Source of the DNA: ATZT02 sp046046315
GTDB lineage: Bacteria > Actinomycetota > Actinomycetes > S36-B12 > UBA5976
DNA length: 5,355 bases
Direction of reading: 5' to 3'
Assembly (NCBI GenBank): GCA_046046315.1
Contig: JBJOKB010000010.1
Coordinates: 1-5,355 of the forward strand
Shown: positions 1-5,355 of the stretch, in pieces
Position numbering within the stretch: position 1 is the first letter of the stretch
Layout of the letters: each line of letters opens with the position of its first letter
Program-made: the position numbers and the translations under genes
Notes under the pieces: model-generated
Databases searched by the model: none
The model's input: only the letters and a program-made list of their open reading frames with translations
What the model was told of the DNA's origin: nothing

Positions 1-1568
1 CTGAGTCTTTTGATTGCGTCATTTTGGGTGGCGGTCACAATGGTTTAACCAGTGCTGCTTATTTGGCAATAGCCAATAAATCAGTTTTAGTTTTGGAAGC
101 ACTTGAGGAAACTGGTGGTGCAGCAGTTTCTGTTAAACCTTTTAAAGGTTTAGAGGCAAATCTTTCTCGTTATTCATATTTGGTATCACTTCTTCCCCAA
201 CAAATTATTGATGAATTAGATCTAGATTTGAATTTAATTTCTCGATCTGTTGGCTCTTACACTCCTGTAAATTCAGATGGGGAAAACAAAGGATTACTGG
301 TTGAAAGAACATGGGGAGAAAAAACCAAGAAATCTTTTGAATCTGTCACCGGTTCGACTGAAGAATTTGAAACTTGGATCGACTTTTATTCCCGAATCGA
401 AAAAGCGGCACAAGTAATTGCTCCAACTCTTCTAAATCCTTTAATCAGTAAAGATGATTTAAAGAAATTAGTGATTCAAGAAACAAATCAAGAAACCTAC
501 GATTGGCTTTTCACTATTCCAATCACTGAGACTGTGGAAAAACTATTCAAAAATGATGTTGTGCGAGGTGTGGTATTAACCGATGCTTTGATTGGAACTT
601 TTACCGATGGAAGAGATCAAGACTTATTGGGCAATAGATGTTTTCTATATCACTTAATTGGAAATGGAAATGGTGAATGGAAAGTTCCGCAAGGTGGAAT
701 GGGACAGGTAAGTAAAGCTTTAGCACAAAAAGCAATCTCTCATGGTGCCCAAATCAGAACAAATTCCAAAGTAGTAAAAGTTGAATCTGATGGAAAAAAT
801 GCCCAAGTAAGCTATCTCGACAAAACAGGAAATTCCCATGTTGTTCAAGCAAAGACTGTCTTAAGTAATTTAGCGCCAAATTTATTAAATAAATTACTTG
901 GCAACAATGACAATTCAAAAACTGAAGGATGCCAAGTTAAAATTAATATGCTGTTGACCAGACTTCCAAAACTTAAATCGGGTGAAGATCCAACTTTAGC
1001 TTTTAGAGGAACTTTGCATGTAGATGAAAAATTAACTCAACTAGATAAGTCCTATGAAGAAGCAAGAACTGGGCAAATTCCCACCACTCTACCCTCAGAA
1101 ATTTACTGCCATACTTTGACAGATGATTCAATTCTTTCTCAAGAGTTAAAAGATAAGGGTTATCAAACAATCACCCTTTTTGGATTAAATACCCCAGCTT
1201 TACTGTTTGATAAAAATAACGATGAGGCTCGAGAAAAAGTGAAGGACTTATATTTAGCAGGGCTAAATAATTATTTCACTGAAAGAATCGAGGATTGTTT
1301 AGCACAAGATATTGATGGAAATTTATGCATTGAAGTTAAGACTCCCCTAGATGTTGAAGAATCTGTATTTCTACCTCGCGGAAATATTTTTCACAAAGAA
1401 TTACAATGGCCATTTGCTGAAACAGCAAGAGAGATTGGCAAATGGGGCGTGGAGACTGACATCGCCAATATTTTCATCTGCGGAGCAGGTGCAAAACGAG
1501 GCGGAGGCGTTAGTGGAATTCCAGGAAGAAACGCAGCTCAAGCAGCTTTAATGACAGGACTTATTTAA
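1..1568 (+). CDS. FAD/NAD(P)-dependent oxidoreductase, phytoene desaturase/PYROXD2-like (5' end cut by window edge)
   Basis: The frame is open to the left edge; its first full codon is at base 3, giving 521 residues before the TAA at 1566-1568. The residues before the TTG at 24 read ESFDCVI and lead straight into the dinucleotide-binding loop GGGHNG (residues 9-14). The fold is therefore already running there, TTG is not the start, and only a few N-terminal residues are probably missing. Further marks of the family are the acidic residue ending the second Rossmann strand with the following glycines (LVLEALEETGGAA), the mid-protein VPQGGMGQVSKAL segment, and the C-terminal FAD-contacting stretch ICGAGAKRGGGVSGIPGRN. 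Length and layout fit the PYROXD2-like branch, which includes carotenoid desaturases and many members of unknown substrate. No carotenoid genes are visible beside it, so the reaction stays open. The last 21 bp overlap the convergent DUF4396 gene. Family assignment is strong; the substrate is unknown. Confidence 0.9.
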   Translation, partial: ESFDCVILGGGHNGLTSAAYLAIANKSVLVLEALEETGGAAVSVKPFKGLEANLSRYSYLVSLLPQQIIDELDLDLNLISRSVGSYTPVNSDGENKGLLVERTWGEKTKKSFESVTGSTEEFETWIDFYSRIEKAAQVIAPTLLNPLISKDDLKKLVIQETNQETYDWLFTIPITETVEKLFKNDVVRGVVLTDALIGTFTDGRDQDLLGNRCFLYHLIGNGNGEWKVPQGGMGQVSKALAQKAISHGAQIRTNSKVVKVESDGKNAQVSYLDKTGNSHVVQAKTVLSNLAPNLLNKLLGNNDNSKTEGCQVKINMLLTRLPKLKSGEDPTLAFRGTLHVDEKLTQLDKSYEEARTGQIPTTLPSEIYCHTLTDDSILSQELKDKGYQTITLFGLNTPALLFDKNNDEAREKVKDLYLAGLNNYFTERIEDCLAQDIDGNLCIEVKTPLDVEESVFLPRGNIFHKELQWPFAETAREIGKWGVETDIANIFICGAGAKRGGGVSGIPGRNAAQAALMTGLI

Positions 1569-1572
1569 AGCT
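1544..1572. repeat. 8-bp inverted repeat spanning two convergent gene ends
   Basis: AGCTTTAA at 1544-1551 is the exact reverse complement of TTAAAGCT at 1565-1572, with a 13-base loop between. The repeat covers the stop codons of both the oxidoreductase gene (1566-1568) and the oppositely directed DUF4396 gene (1548-1550). It could act as a weak two-way transcription stop or RNA hairpin, but no T-run follows either arm, so a standard intrinsic terminator is not supported. A chance repeat is quite possible. Confidence 0.35.
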
Positions 1573-1988
1573 TGTAATCTCCAGTAGTTGTAAGGCAGCG
1601 GAGTTAAGAAACCCACAAGCAACATGATTGGTAAAGCCCACCAAACCAACATTGCACCACCAGTTAATAAAACATCAGTCACATTCATTGCTACTTCCAT
1701 TGAGATCATGGAAATTAAACTCATGCCAATTGCGGTTTTGAAAGCAAGGTTTAGTGCCATTTGTCTAGACAAAATAAAAGTTTCAAGCATGATCGAAGTT
1801 ATAAGTCCATTTATTATTGCCAAAATCATTATGCCTAACATTGGAAAGGCTATTTTTGTTATTTGAAAAAAGGCAATAGTTCCAAAATCGCCAATCGAAC
1901 AGCCAATTAAACACCACAGAGTATTTTTTGATGCTTGAGTCCAAGTGCCTTTAACATTCCAGGCGATATTCAAAGTCATTGTGCTCAT
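1548..1988 (-). CDS. DUF4396 family membrane protein, last gene of the cysK-cysE operon
   Basis: This is a 146-residue hydrophobic protein with about four predicted membrane helices, near residues 24-42, 46-68, 84-108 and 111-134. The TLWCLIGCSIGD segment (residues 23-34), the SISMISME-like patch ending at E98 and the closing TPLPYNYW match what I recall of the DUF4396 family; no function is established for it. It is methionine-rich (12 Met) and has C26 and C30 in a CxxxC arrangement in the first helix, plus C145 and H146 at the end. Metal or thiol chemistry is conceivable but unproven. The ATG at 1986-1988 lies 23 bp after the cysE stop on the same strand, so co-transcription is likely. The only purine-rich stretch upstream (AAAGAG) sits about 13 bases from the ATG, which is rather far, and a second ATG three codons in is even further. 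The 3' end overlaps the convergent oxidoreductase gene by 21 bp. It is certainly a gene; the family call is from memory of motifs. Confidence 0.8.
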   Translation of the reverse strand: MSTMTLNIAWNVKGTWTQASKNTLWCLIGCSIGDFGTIAFFQITKIAFPMLGIMILAIINGLITSIMLETFILSRQMALNLAFKTAIGMSLISMISMEVAMNVTDVLLTGGAMLVWWALPIMLLVGFLTPLPYNYWRLQALNKSCH

Positions 1989-2011
1989 GACTTAAATACT
2001 ACTCTTTATTT

Positions 2012-2554
2012 CTAAATCATCCAGCTTTCTGAGGAATCGTATTCAGCTTTAGTGACTAATTTTTGATCAGCACCAACAACAACTGTGTCAGGTGCCACAC
2101 TTTTTGTTACAACTGCATTTGCTCCGACAATTGCGTTTTTACCAATTGTTATATTTCCTAAAATTTTGGCACCTGCTCCTACTAAAACACCATCTTCAAC
2201 CGTTGGATGTCTTTTGCCTTTACTTAAAGATCTTCCCCCAAGTGTCACTCCGTGATAAAACATCACATCATCACCAATTACTGCAGTTTCGCCAATCACT
2301 ACACCCATACCGTGATCAATAAAAAATCTTCTACCAATTTTGGCACCAGGATGAATTTCAATACCCGTTAGAAAGCGATGGTAATGAGACATCATTCGAG
2401 CAATTAAATAGAGTTTTTTATTCCATACCCAATGAGTCACTCGATGTAACCAAATGGCATGCAAACCAGGAGAAGTAAGCACTAACTCTAATTTAGATTT
2501 AGGTGCTGGATCTCTTTTTAAAGCTGCGTTAATGTCTTCGCGAAATCTAATCAT
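2012..2554 (-). CDS. cysE: Serine O-acetyltransferase CysE (short EpsC-type)
   Basis: CysE transfers an acetyl group from acetyl-CoA to serine, giving O-acetylserine, the committed step of cysteine synthesis in the cytoplasm. The 180-residue protein has a short helical N-terminus (about 1-60) and then a left-handed beta-helix of hexapeptide repeats (about 64-160). Residues matching the E. coli active site are visible: E66 in EIHPGAKIG (Asp143 there), D80-H81 in IDHGMG (Asp157-His158) and H116 in GKRHPTV (His193). The GVTLGG and GAGAKILGN segments are typical of the family. It lacks the long N-terminal domain of the enterobacterial enzyme, as EpsC-type members do. The final residues SESWMI end in isoleucine, the residue that in studied enzymes inserts into the CysK active site. 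The start ATG (2552-2554) overlaps the cysK stop as ATGA and has no clear Shine-Dalgarno sequence of its own, so translational coupling to cysK is likely. Confidence 0.97.
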   Translation of the reverse strand: MIRFREDINAALKRDPAPKSKLELVLTSPGLHAIWLHRVTHWVWNKKLYLIARMMSHYHRFLTGIEIHPGAKIGRRFFIDHGMGVVIGETAVIGDDVMFYHGVTLGGRSLSKGKRHPTVEDGVLVGAGAKILGNITIGKNAIVGANAVVTKSVAPDTVVVGADQKLVTKAEYDSSESWMI

Positions 2555-3483
2555 TGTTGCATTAAGTCTTGGTAAAGAACTGTTGATAAGTATCTTTCAC
2601 CAAATGAAGGAACAATAACTACGATAATTTTTCCGTCAAATTCTGGACGCTTTGCAACTTGTGAAGCTGCCCAAAGTGCTGCTCCAGAGGAAATACCTGC
2701 AAGAATTCCTTCTTCTGCTCCAGCTCTTCTGGCATATTTAATTGCTTCCTCGTTTGGTGCATCCAAAACTTCATCATAAACATTCTTATCCAAAATATCT
2801 GGAACAAAGTTTGGACCAATTCCTTGTAAAGGATGACCTGCTGGGGTTCCACCATTAAGAATTGGAGATGCTGCTGGCTCAACTGCAAATATTTTTATAT
2901 TTGGATTCTTTTGCTTTAATACTTGCCCAACACCTGTGATGGTTCCACCGGTTCCAATTCCTGCCACTACGGCAGCAACTTTTCCATCTGTGTCATTCCA
3001 AATTTCAAGTGCTGTTGTTTTTCTGTGAATTTCTGGATTTGCAGGGTTTGCAAACTGTCTAACTAAAAGCGCTCCTTCTTTGCTGCCAATTTCTTCAGCT
3101 TTGGCAACCGCGCCTTTCATTCCTTCTGCTCCAGGGGTTAAAACTAGTTGTGCACCATAAGCTCTAATTAAAGTTCTACGTTCTTTACTTACAGAATCAG
3201 GCATTGTCAAAATAACTTTGTATCCTCGCGCTGCGCCTACCATTGCTAATGCCACACCAGTGTTACCCGAAGTAGCTTCAACAATCGAACCACCTGGTTT
3301 TAATTTTCCAGATTTTTCGGCATCATCAATCATTGCAATACCGATTCGATCTTTTACTGTTGATGAAGGATTATAAAATTCTAATTTTGCATAAACTTGA
3401 GCTTTTGCTCCATCAGTTATGCGATTGATTCTTACCAATGGGGTGTTTCCAACAACTTGAGTGATGTTGTCGTAAGTCTTCAT
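2551..3483 (-). CDS. cysK: Cysteine synthase A (O-acetylserine sulfhydrylase) CysK
   Basis: CysK is a PLP enzyme that combines O-acetylserine with sulfide to make cysteine and acetate. The 310-residue length is normal and all landmarks are present: the PLP Schiff-base lysine K44 in NPSSTVKDRIG, the substrate-binding loop TSGNTG (71-76), the phosphate-binding GTGGT (177-181), the SSGAA segment (265-269) whose first serine should contact the pyridine nitrogen, and the conserved PSFGERYLST near the C-terminus. The NPEIHRKTT segment is typical of OASS-A and argues against cystathionine beta-synthase or threonine synthase relatives. The ATG at 3481-3483 is supported by an AGGAG (bases 3493-3497, minus strand) nine bases upstream. 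It is the first gene of the minus-strand cysK-cysE-DUF4396 unit and is divergent from the thioredoxin gene. The function is secure; the native sulfur donor (sulfide or another) cannot be told from the sequence. Confidence 0.98.
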   Translation of the reverse strand: MKTYDNITQVVGNTPLVRINRITDGAKAQVYAKLEFYNPSSTVKDRIGIAMIDDAEKSGKLKPGGSIVEATSGNTGVALAMVGAARGYKVILTMPDSVSKERRTLIRAYGAQLVLTPGAEGMKGAVAKAEEIGSKEGALLVRQFANPANPEIHRKTTALEIWNDTDGKVAAVVAGIGTGGTITGVGQVLKQKNPNIKIFAVEPAASPILNGGTPAGHPLQGIGPNFVPDILDKNVYDEVLDAPNEEAIKYARRAGAEEGILAGISSGAALWAASQVAKRPEFDGKIIVVIVPSFGERYLSTVLYQDLMQQ

Positions 3484-3547
3484 CTGGTGTTTCTCCTAAT
3501 TAAGTATTTTGTTGAGCATTGACTTCAATTTTATGGGTATATTTTGT

Positions 3548-3559
3548 GGTTCGCGACCC
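3548..3559. promoter_or_regulatory. GC-rich near-palindrome, possible second operator
   Basis: The core TCGCGA (3551-3556) is a perfect palindrome. Next come one mismatched pair (T3550/C3557) and two further matching pairs (GG with CC). It is a GC-rich patch in otherwise AT-rich spacer DNA, about 25 bp from the centre of the perfect palindrome at 3572-3586. It could be a protein-binding site or part of a promoter, but its short core makes chance likely. Confidence 0.25.
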
Positions 3560-3571
3560 GACTAAATTAAC

Positions 3572-3586
3572 TGCAAAGACTTTGCA
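3572..3586. promoter_or_regulatory. Perfect 15-bp palindrome, candidate operator between cysK and thioredoxin genes
   Basis: TGCAAAG-A-CTTTGCA consists of two exact 7-base arms around a single central base. Size and symmetry suit a dimeric helix-turn-helix repressor or activator. The centre (3579) is 96 bases from the cysK start and 77 from the thioredoxin start, so one bound regulator could affect both directions. The arms are too closely spaced to form an RNA hairpin loop, which favours a DNA-binding site. The regulator is not encoded in this window and its identity is unknown. Confidence 0.5.
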
Positions 3587-3655
3587 ACTACCACATCTTG
3601 ACCTTTTTTACCCACCAAATGTGCGCTATTTTCTTAACTGAAGGAGAATATAACT

Positions 3656-4096
3656 ATGAATCATTGGTTTCTAATTGCATCAGTTTTGGTGCTATCCAGT
3701 GCTTTTGGGTTATTCCTACATTTCACAAGGGGTAAATTAATTCACAAATATTCAAATGAATTCTCTTTTGATAATTTAAACATTGATAAACAACAAGGCA
3801 AAAAAGCCACAATTTTGCAATTTAAAACGGAATATTGCTCAATTTGTCCAGGAGTTAAAAGGCAAATTAGTGAATTAATAAAGAATGATGATGGAATTAA
3901 TTTCTATGAAATAGACGCCGTTGAGCAAATTGATCTTGCTAAAAAACTTCATGTCAAAAGTTCACCCACCGTCCTATTCTTCAACGAAGAAGGATTAGAA
4001 GAAGGCCGAATTATTGGCGCCCCCAAAAAAGATGAATTAAGAAATACTCTCGAAAAAATCACAACAATCAAAATGGAGATAACAAATGCAAATTGA
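3656..4096 (+). CDS. Membrane-anchored thioredoxin-family protein
   Basis: The 146-residue protein has one N-terminal membrane helix (about residues 4-24) and then a thioredoxin fold (about 48-135). The active-site motif is Y-C61-S-I-C64, in place of the usual WCGPC; the cis-proline is P104 in VKSSPTVLFF, and the G-x-P near residue 121 also fits the fold. The N-terminus before the helix lacks Lys and Arg, whereas R25, K27 and K31 follow it, so by the positive-inside rule the thioredoxin domain should face the cytoplasm. The start ATG is supported by AAGGAG (3641-3646) nine bases upstream. It overlaps the DUF4395 gene by 11 bp, so the two are surely co-expressed and probably act together. ThiX-type thioredoxins of actinobacteria are, from memory, often near sulfur-metabolism genes, which agrees with the divergent cysK-cysE operon here. 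Whether it reduces or oxidises its partner is unknown. Confidence 0.9.
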   Translation: MNHWFLIASVLVLSSAFGLFLHFTRGKLIHKYSNEFSFDNLNIDKQQGKKATILQFKTEYCSICPGVKRQISELIKNDDGINFYEIDAVEQIDLAKKLHVKSSPTVLFFNEEGLEEGRIIGAPKKDELRNTLEKITTIKMEITNAN

Positions 4097-4499
4097 TGCT
4101 AGAGGTCCAAGATTTGGTGCAGCAATCACACTTGTAGTTCTAATTCTTGTCATTTATTTTGACAGTGCTCTTCTGTTGGCAATTCAAACTTTAGTTTGGG
4201 CGATTGGTGCATTTTTTGGTCCTCATAAAAGCCCATATGGATATATTTTCAAAACTTTAGTGAAACCGCGATTAAAAAGTGTGGGCGAATTAGAAAATGT
4301 GAAGCCACCCCAATTTGCTCAATTCGTTGGTTTCTTATTCGGAGTCGTAGGACTAATTGGTGTAGCAATTGGCAGTTCAACAGTGTTCTTAATTGCCACA
4401 GCTTTTGCATTAGCTGCCGCATTTCTAAACGCTGTGTTTAATTTCTGCCTAGGTTGCGAGATGTATTTGCTTTTGGTGAGAGCAAGACTTATTAAATAG
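4086..4499 (+). CDS. DUF4395 family integral membrane protein, partner of the thioredoxin
   Basis: The protein has 137 residues and about four membrane helices (near 11-25, 28-45, 77-97 and 99-120). Family marks recalled for DUF4395 are present: the N-terminal D-x-RGPRF, GPHKSPYGYIF between helices 2 and 3, a KPPQFAQ segment, and FNFCLGCEMYLL near the end, where C121 and C124 form a CxxC. Basic residues at the N-terminus (R6, R9), in the loop at 48-64 and at the C-terminus (R132, R134, K137) place all three on the cytoplasmic side. The CxxC therefore lies near the cytoplasmic end of the last helix, in reach of the thioredoxin domain encoded just upstream. GGAG at 4075-4078, seven bases before the ATG, supports the start inside the thioredoxin reading frame. 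No biochemical function of the family is known to me; a thiol-disulfide relay is inferred. The stop is one base from the end of the convergent amidase gene. Confidence 0.9.
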   Translation: MQIDARGPRFGAAITLVVLILVIYFDSALLLAIQTLVWAIGAFFGPHKSPYGYIFKTLVKPRLKSVGELENVKPPQFAQFVGFLFGVVGLIGVAIGSSTVFLIATAFALAAAFLNAVFNFCLGCEMYLLLVRARLIK

Positions 4500-4513
4500 G
4501 TTATCTATTTTTT
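4494..4513 (+). terminator. Weak AT-rich hairpin with T-run after the DUF4395 gene
   Basis: AAATAG (4494-4499) pairs with CTATTT (4505-4510) around a five-base loop, and the second arm runs into a T-run that ends at 4513. The shape is that of an intrinsic terminator for the plus-strand operon, but the stem is only six pairs with one G-C, so it would be weak. It also covers the last codons of the minus-strand amidase gene. Confidence 0.25.
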
Positions 4514-5355
4514 AGGTACCCTTGAGAAATTTTACGTAATTTTTCATGAGTACCACCATACACAGTTTTGTTTGGTAGATATTTCTTTTCTACCATTGAA
4601 ACAAATGTGTAATTGGGATCAACAACATTTCCAACAGGTGCAGTACCAATTTGGCTAATTAGTTGTAAAGCATCAAGAGTATCCATTTTGCTATCTTGTG
4701 CTACCCATGTCACTAAATCATGTTGACTAATTCTGTAGGCATCTTCTAAAGGTCTAGTAGATCCTGTACTCATAATTGCTAAATCATTTTCAATACGTGG
4801 CCAAGCAGTCCCTTGATTTTTAATGAGATCAACCACAACAACCGTGTTCATCGCTGATTCAACTGCTGTTCCAATTACTTCACCTTGACCTTGGCGGCAA
4901 TGACCATCACCAATTGCTAGAAGTGCACCTTCATGATTGACACCAAAGTAAGCAGTTGTGCCTGCTCTTAGTTCAGGTGTATCCATATTTCCACCATGAG
5001 CATCAGGAGTAATTGTTGCTCGTGCTTCAAATCCACCAGGAGCTACACCAACTGTGCCATGCATTGGATCTAATGGCATTGAAACTGAATAATTCCCTTT
5101 TGTTGAGTTATAAGTGACAGTTCTATTTTTCTTATCAACGTCGTAGCGCCAAACTCTTTCTTCTAACGCATCGTGCAACATGGCAGTTTGATGAGTTGTA
5201 GTTAGTGCACCAAAGTGTGGAAATGTACTAGAAACCGCCCAATCTCTTGCAGGTTCGATTTCAATGAAATGTACGGCCAACGTATCACCAGGCATTGCGC
5301 CTTCAACATAAATTGGACCAGATACCGGATTTAAATATGGAAAAATACAAACTTG
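4501..5355 (-). CDS. Acetamidase/formamidase family amidohydrolase (5' end cut by window edge)
   Basis: FmdA/AmdA-type enzymes hydrolyse formamide, acetamide or similar short amides to ammonia and the acid. The frame is open to the right edge, giving 284 residues before the stop at 4501-4503. Upstream of the first in-frame ATG (5293-5295) the frame reads NPVSGPIYVEGA and continues into MPGDTL, a conserved family stretch, so that ATG is internal and the true start lies outside the window. Counting from the edge, clear family motifs are PLDPMHGTVGVAP (95-107), PDAHGGNMDTPELR (117-130) with its conserved His and Asp, and GDGHCRQGQGE (149-159). The rest of the C-terminal domain looks intact. The family usually has 300-400 residues, so an N-terminal part is missing. 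Nothing beside it shows an amide transporter or urea genes; a role in nitrogen scavenging is inferred. The exact substrate cannot be set from the sequence. Confidence 0.95.
   Translation of the reverse strand, partial: QVCIFPYLNPVSGPIYVEGAMPGDTLAVHFIEIEPARDWAVSSTFPHFGALTTTHQTAMLHDALEERVWRYDVDKKNRTVTYNSTKGNYSVSMPLDPMHGTVGVAPGGFEARATITPDAHGGNMDTPELRAGTTAYFGVNHEGALLAIGDGHCRQGQGEVIGTAVESAMNTVVVVDLIKNQGTAWPRIENDLAIMSTGSTRPLEDAYRISQHDLVTWVAQDSKMDTLDALQLISQIGTAPVGNVVDPNYTFVSMVEKKYLPNKTVYGGTHEKLRKISQGYLKNR

Larger units (their letters stand above)
3484..3655. promoter_or_regulatory. Divergent intergenic region with promoters for cysK and the thioredoxin gene
   Basis: Both flanking operons must start from this 172-bp region. 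Good Shine-Dalgarno sites lie at both ends: AGGAG at 3493-3497 (minus) for cysK and AAGGAG at 3641-3646 (plus) for the thioredoxin gene, each nine bases from its ATG. I could not find a convincing -35/-10 pair on either strand. Partial matches are TTGACC at 3598-3603 and TATTTT at 3627-3632 (plus), but their 23-bp spacing is too long; TATATT at 3538-3543 (plus) has no suitable partner. The region holds a perfect palindrome and a nearby GC-rich near-palindrome, listed separately. No T-box or sulfur-related riboswitch structure was recognised. Confidence 0.7.

Noticed and set aside
24..26. TTG as the start codon of the oxidoreductase
   Set aside because: The preceding in-frame codons already encode the first beta strand of the FAD-binding fold, so the start is upstream of the window.
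1351..1551. Alternate plus-strand frame inside the oxidoreductase gene
   Set aside because: The main frame is continuous and conserved through its C-terminal FAD motif; this frame has no family resemblance.
1624..1866. Open frame on the plus strand opposite the DUF4396 gene
   Set aside because: It mirrors a membrane-protein gene, a common source of hydrophobic antisense frames, and has no good ribosome site or known motif.
2092..2322. Open frame on the plus strand opposite cysE
   Set aside because: Its translation is Leu/His-rich and has no recognisable domain, and it lies wholly antisense to strongly conserved cysE sequence.
2619..2888. Second minus-strand frame inside cysK
   Set aside because: It is Gln-rich out-of-frame sequence within an intact cysK and shows no sign of a frameshift or independent gene.
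2551..3483. TTALEIW in CysK, where many enzymes have TTGPEIW, as a functional oddity
   Set aside because: Actinobacterial cysteine synthases vary at these positions and all catalytic landmarks are intact.
3598..3632. TTGACC plus TATTTT as a promoter of the thioredoxin gene
   Set aside because: The spacing is 23 bp, well beyond the usual 16-18, and neither hexamer is close to consensus. It is noted only as partial matches.
3484..3655. Cysteine T-box or SAM riboswitch ahead of cysK
   Set aside because: No T-box sequence, stacked helices or terminator hairpin could be seen in the short leader; the perfect palindrome has no loop and so is not an RNA hairpin.

Overview
This is a compact, AT-rich bacterial segment, roughly 38-40% GC by eye. 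It carries six genes plus a small DUF4396 membrane-protein gene, with almost no spare DNA between them. A membrane-anchored thioredoxin followed by a DUF4395 protein is a pair known mainly from Actinobacteria. Together with the low GC and the overlapping gene ends, this suggests a streamlined planktonic actinobacterium, for example of the freshwater acI/Nanopelagicales type. That placement is inference and has not been tested.

Layout, left to right. (1) Bases 1-1568, plus strand: the 3' part of a large FAD/NAD(P)-binding oxidoreductase of the phytoene desaturase/PYROXD2-like group, cut by the left edge. (2) Bases 1548-3483, minus strand: a probable operon transcribed right to left. It holds cysK (O-acetylserine sulfhydrylase), then cysE (serine acetyltransferase, 4-bp ATGA overlap), then the DUF4396 gene 23 bp further on. 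(3) Bases 3484-3655: a 172-bp divergent intergenic region with a perfect 15-bp palindrome near its middle. (4) Bases 3656-4499, plus strand: the thioredoxin gene and the DUF4395 gene, overlapping by 11 bp. (5) Bases 4501-5355, minus strand: most of an acetamidase/formamidase gene, cut by the right edge and separated from the DUF4395 gene by one base.

How the genes fit together. CysE makes O-acetylserine from serine and acetyl-CoA, and CysK converts it with sulfide to cysteine. CysE ends in isoleucine, the residue used elsewhere to dock into CysK and form the cysteine synthase complex. The divergent thioredoxin-DUF4395 pair carries two CxxC motifs, both predicted near the cytoplasmic side, and looks like a thiol-redox module that may share regulation with cysteine synthesis. 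The outer genes appear unrelated: the amidase would release ammonia from small amides, and the substrate of the oxidoreductase cannot be told.

Most of the window is ordinary metabolism with recognisable families. The least explained parts are the palindrome between cysK and the thioredoxin gene, the DUF4396 gene in a cysteine operon, and the DUF4395 partner of the thioredoxin. No RNA gene, mobile element or CRISPR array was seen.
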